Positions 61,254 through 64,000 of a stretch of DNA of 64,000 nucleotides are shown piece by piece; the stretch's first letter is position 1, and each line of letters starts with the position of its first letter. The stretch lies in NCBI RefSeq assembly GCF_025567095.1, contig NZ_JAOQJH010000005.1. The stretch is one strand, 5' to 3'. Below the pieces are notes generated by a model that did no database searches, was not told where the DNA came from, and saw only the letters and a program-made list of their open reading frames with translations. This stretch comes from Anthropogastromicrobium aceti (GTDB taxonomy: Bacteria; Bacillota; Clostridia; Lachnospirales; Lachnospiraceae). The translations under genes and the position numbers were made by a program.

Positions 61254-61763
61254 ATGGAGAAGCAAATTGAAATCAGAAGAGCTGAAGAAAAAGATATCAA
61301 AAAAGTAATGGATCTGTTATCACAGGTTCTTGAAATTCACGCAAAAATAAGACCAGATGTTTTTGTGAGTGGAACAACAAAATATACAGATGCAGAATTG
61401 TTACAGATGTTTGAGGATGATCAAAATCAGGTATATGTAGCAGTGGATGAAAAAGATCAAGTGGTAGGATATGCATTTTGCAAATTAAGACAACAGCCAT
61501 TTTCAAACAATATGGTGCAGTTTACCTCACTATTTATCGATGATTTATGTGTGGATACAACGATTCGAGGAAAGCATATCGGTCAGAAGCTGTTTGAACA
61601 TGTAAAAAAAGAGGCGGTGAGACTCGGTTGCTATGAAGTTACTTTAAATGTTTGGGAAGGAAACGATTCAGCAAAAGCATTTTATGAAAAAATGGGACTG
61701 AAGCCAAAAGAAACACAGATGGAATACATAATCAAAGACCAGGGGGACATGTACGGTGGCTGA
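61254..61763 (+). CDS. GNAT family N-acetyltransferase
   Basis: A 169-residue GCN5-type acetyltransferase. EIRRAEEKDIKKVMDLL opens the fold, and the acetyl-CoA binding motif DDLCVDTTIRGKHIGQKLFEHV is at about residues 97-118, then LNVWEGNDSAKAFYEKMGLKPKE. The acceptor could be a small molecule or a protein N terminus and cannot be told. It follows the GH140 gene by 31 bases with GAGAGGAAAA before its ATG, so they may share a transcript. Confidence 0.9.
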   Translation: MEKQIEIRRAEEKDIKKVMDLLSQVLEIHAKIRPDVFVSGTTKYTDAELLQMFEDDQNQVYVAVDEKDQVVGYAFCKLRQQPFSNNMVQFTSLFIDDLCVDTTIRGKHIGQKLFEHVKKEAVRLGCYEVTLNVWEGNDSAKAFYEKMGLKPKETQMEYIIKDQGDMYGG

Positions 61764-61799
61764 ATTAATGTCCCCACTGGCAAGTAAACGTTAAGAAGC

Positions 61800-62048
61800 G
61801 TTGCATTTGAATTCTGCAAAACTGATGTAAGATCACTTAAATGCCACTGCTTTAAGATGCCATTTGCAATATTCAAGTCCGATAAAGCCTACGTCAGCTG
61901 TGTTGGCTTTGCACCCAGAGAAAGAATCAATTTATCATAAATATCCGGAACGCTCAAATACGATAATCTGAGCCTGCTCATCTAATCTTCTGATACGGGC
62001 TGCTGCTGTCGCGCCGCCTGCGACACCACCCACAATTACTATCTTCAT
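61800..62048 (-). pseudogene. Decayed CoA-disulfide reductase / NADH oxidase-like flavoprotein
   Basis: On the minus strand ATG at 62048 begins MKIVIVGGVAGGATAAAR then IRRLDEQAQIIVFERSGYL, the FAD-binding start of CoA-disulfide reductase-type enzymes, and stops after 38 codons. In the next frame YDKLILSLGAKPTQL and then VGFIGLEYCKWHLK recall the middle NAD-binding part. The rest is lost, so internal deletions and frameshifts have destroyed the gene. It lies 21 bases after the tyrA stop on the same strand. Confidence 0.75.
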
Positions 62049-62069
62049 AGAAATTCTTTCTGAATATAT

Positions 62070-63173
62070 TTATTTTTTCTGATAAACCGGGTAATGGTGG
62101 TACTCAAGGCATTCTGTTGCTCTTTCGCAGGAAGCCTGATCATGGAACTCAATTTTGATTGTACCAGCCATATGTTCACGGTTATGGTTAATTCCGATAT
62201 TTTTAATGCTGACATTTTCAAAGGCAAGCAAAGTGGCAATGACAGAGATAGCACCTGGCTGGTCAGGAATATCGCAAAAGATGGCATATTCAGGATTCAT
62301 TGTTGCACTGCCGCGCTTATTGCTGATGGAGCTGCGGTATGTACCAGATTGCTCAAAAATATCGTAAATGTCTTTATGATTGTCTGTTTTTAGATCGGTT
62401 ATTGTCTGGTCAATTGCCTTTTTGTAATCCTCTAATAAGGAAATAATATTGTCCTTATTTGTAAAAAGAATTTGCTCCCACATAACAGGAGAAGAAGATG
62501 CAATTCTTGTGATGTCCTTAAAACCGCCTGCAGCAATCTTTTTCATTGTCCCGTCAGGAAAATCAGACTGAGCAACAAGATTTACTAAAGATGATGCAAT
62601 AACGTGCGGTACATGACTGATTGCTGCAACTGCATAGTCATGATTTTTATAGTCAAGTACAAGCGGAATAGCTGCCTGATCAGCGGCAAATTGAATCATT
62701 GTGTCGAGCTGATCTTTCGTTGTTTTTGAAGTCGGCGTGATTACATAATATGCATTCTCCAAAAGAGAAGCCTTTGAGCATGCATATCCAGTGCGCTCAG
62801 AGCCTGCCATTGGATGTCCGCCGACAAAGCAGTCCTCCATGTCAAGTGCGATTACCGTCTCGTGAATAGCTGTTTTTGTACTGCCAACATCAGTCACAAT
62901 GCAGCCAGGCTTTATAAATGGCCGAATAGCCTTTAAATACGATTCATTAAAAGAAACGGGAGTGCAAAGGATGATCATGTCACATGCGCGAAGTGTCTCA
63001 TCTACACCATCTAAAATTATGTCAACAATGCCGTCAGCCTTTGCCTCTTCAAGCGTGCTGCGTGTTCTCATATAAGCCATAATTACGGTATCAGGGTGAA
63101 CCTGCTTTATTCTGCGGGCGATTGAACCGCCAATCAGTCCAAGCCCGATAAATCCTATTGTCTTAAGCTTCAT
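62070..63173 (-). CDS. tyrA: Prephenate dehydrogenase with C-terminal ACT domain
   Basis: A 367-residue enzyme that oxidatively decarboxylates prephenate to 4-hydroxyphenylpyruvate in tyrosine synthesis. The Rossmann motif IGFIGLGLIGGSIARRIK opens it, followed by TDVGSTKTAIHE and the catalytic His region FVGGHPMAGSERTGY near residue 120. An ACT regulatory domain (IFCDIPDQPGAISVIATLLAFENVSIKNIGI) covers about 295-365, implying feedback control by tyrosine. A consensus promoter lies at 63227-63255 on the minus strand. Confidence 0.95.
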   Translation of the reverse strand: MKLKTIGFIGLGLIGGSIARRIKQVHPDTVIMAYMRTRSTLEEAKADGIVDIILDGVDETLRACDMIILCTPVSFNESYLKAIRPFIKPGCIVTDVGSTKTAIHETVIALDMEDCFVGGHPMAGSERTGYACSKASLLENAYYVITPTSKTTKDQLDTMIQFAADQAAIPLVLDYKNHDYAVAAISHVPHVIASSLVNLVAQSDFPDGTMKKIAAGGFKDITRIASSSPVMWEQILFTNKDNIISLLEDYKKAIDQTITDLKTDNHKDIYDIFEQSGTYRSSISNKRGSATMNPEYAIFCDIPDQPGAISVIATLLAFENVSIKNIGINHNREHMAGTIKIEFHDQASCERATECLEYHHYPVYQKK

Positions 63174-63226
63174 AATTTTGCCTTTCCGTGCTCTGGCAGT
63201 ATAGGAAAACCAGAGTGTATGAACGT

Positions 63227-63255
63227 ATTGTAGCGAAAGTGGAGTGGAAAGTCAA
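63227..63255 (-). promoter_or_regulatory. Promoter of tyrA
   Basis: On the minus strand TTGACT (63255-63250), 17 bases, TACAAT (63232-63227). Confidence 0.7.
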
Positions 63256-63289
63256 GCTTTTTCACTTTAAAGCGCGAAATATAGTTCCA

Positions 63290-63342
63290 ACGACGAAATC
63301 ATTGCACCGAATGACTTTCGTAACATGAATTGTAATAAAAAC
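63290..63342. repeat. Fragment of a dispersed repeat (copy 2)
   Basis: ATCATTGCACCGAATGACTTTCG-like sequence followed by TAACATGAATTGTAA matches the element at 7433-7490 with scattered changes. It lies between the divergent tyrA and EF-G-like promoters. Confidence 0.45.
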
Positions 63343-63366
63343 CATATCAAAAATGTGAAAAAATAG

Positions 63367-63395
63367 TTGCAATTATTTGAAATATTTTATATAAT
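63367..63395 (+). promoter_or_regulatory. Predicted promoter of the EF-G-like gene
   Basis: TTGCAA (63367-63372), 17 bases, TATAAT (63390-63395), about 94 bases before the gene. Confidence 0.7.
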
Positions 63396-63488
63396 ATATC
63401 TATCAGATTTCAAGAGGTCTCGAAATTGTATACTGCAAAAGAGACAAAATAAACTTGGAAAGCAAAGAAAGATTGGAGGACGTGACTT

Positions 63489-64000
63489 ATGAAGGTTTAT
63501 GAAACTGGAAACATCCGCAACGTTGTAGTAATGGGACATGGCGGATGTGGTAAGACAACACTTGTTGAGGCTATTGCCTACCAGACCGGTATTACAGCTA
63601 GGATGGGAAAGGTGACGGACGGAAACACCATCAGCGATTATGATAAGGAAGAGCAGAAGCGTCAGTTTTCCATTTCGACCAGCGTAGTTCCGGTCGAGTT
63701 CGAGGACATCAAGATCAATTTCTTAGATACACCTGGATATTTTGACTTCGTAGGAGAAGTAGAGGAGGCTTGCCACGCAGCAGGTGCCGCTGTTATCGTG
63801 ATCAACGGCAAATCTGGCGTAGAGGTTGGTACATTAAAGGCATGGGAGCTTTGCGAAAAGTATAAGCTGCCGAGACTGTTTTTTGTAACGGGCATGGATG
63901 ATGATCAGGCCAGCTATCGCAAGATCGTTCTTGAGTTAAATGATCGTTTTGGACGTAAGGTAGCACCGTTCCATGTGCCGATCCGTGAGAATGAAAAGTT
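63489..64000 (+). CDS. EF-G-like translational GTPase (partial, runs off the window)
   Basis: The first 170 residues of an elongation factor G-like protein. G1 reads VVVMGHGGCGKTTLVEA (canonical EF-G has AHIDAGKTT), the switch region has EEQKRQFSISTS, and G3 is DTPGYFDFVGEV. The usual NKxD motif reads FVTGMDDD. These differences place it among EF-G paralogues common in Clostridia rather than with housekeeping FusA; the role of that group is not settled. GGAGGA is eight bases before the ATG. The frame is open to the window end. Confidence 0.88.
   Translation, partial: MKVYETGNIRNVVVMGHGGCGKTTLVEAIAYQTGITARMGKVTDGNTISDYDKEEQKRQFSISTSVVPVEFEDIKINFLDTPGYFDFVGEVEEACHAAGAAVIVINGKSGVEVGTLKAWELCEKYKLPRLFFVTGMDDDQASYRKIVLELNDRFGRKVAPFHVPIRENEK

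Overview
The window looks like a chromosomal segment of an anaerobic gut Lachnospiraceae (class Clostridia, Bacillota). This is inferred from gene content: a large tandem-ASKHA acyl-CoA dehydratase activase, SpoIID- and SpoIIM-like proteins, RNase Y, LuxS, a Rho with a very long Asn/Arg/Asp repeat region, a rex-nnrD-alr-mazF cluster, pectin-type glycoside hydrolases (GH112, GH105, GH140), strong AGGAGG ribosome binding sites and clear TTGACA/TATAAT promoters. The DNA is moderately AT-rich.

Layout. 1-230: 3' end of a 23S rRNA gene, a tRNA-Gly(GCC) and a terminator; no 5S gene lies between them. 257-10005: MATE transporter, rhamnose mutarotase, then truA and the giant activase on the minus strand, a rhomboid-like zinc protein and pyruvate kinase. 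10007-17992: a structured dispersed repeat, lysA, the SOS-controlled recA-recX pair, rny, a SpoIIM-like gene and two CobW-type GTPases, one with a huge His/Asp metal-binding insert. 18140-30000: pyrBI (minus), a cation P-type ATPase, a truncated serine recombinase abutting a 5'-truncated subtilase, a D,D-carboxypeptidase, a probable 6S RNA, SpoIID, and icd-aroD. 30046-43382: rho (minus), then core genes (radical SAM, DUF4364, rpmE, DUF1385-prmC-prfA, an MgsA-like gene, rex-nnrD-alr-mazF, yebC) and luxS (minus).

From 43677 on the window is accessory. A GH112 phosphorylase and a GH105 unsaturated-glucuronyl hydrolase form a pair suited to rhamnogalacturonan breakdown. Next come an unrecognised 185-residue protein, a 9-repeat CRISPR array with no cas genes in the window, and a type I restriction-modification locus (hsdM, a split hsdS whose second half lies inverted, an AlbA_2 protein, hsdR). 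A truncated AAA-ATPase, a Gfo/Idh/MocA oxidoreductase, a DUF5131 protein, a GH140 enzyme and a GNAT acetyltransferase follow, interspersed with gene remnants (HicB-like antitoxin, MATE transporter, CoA-disulfide reductase). The window closes with tyrA (minus) and the start of an EF-G-like GTPase.

The most notable system is the defence region 47227-55695. The hsdS halves share a 15-bp inverted repeat placed so that inversion would join them in frame into a full-length specificity subunit, now interrupted by one TGA. The unknown gene and hsdM have matching promoter-leader sequences, which suggests common control on both sides of the CRISPR array. Other points worth following are an MgsA-like protein lacking the catalytic aspartates, the prion-like repeat region of Rho, an attenuator-like hairpin in the start of recX, and the paired metal GTPases.
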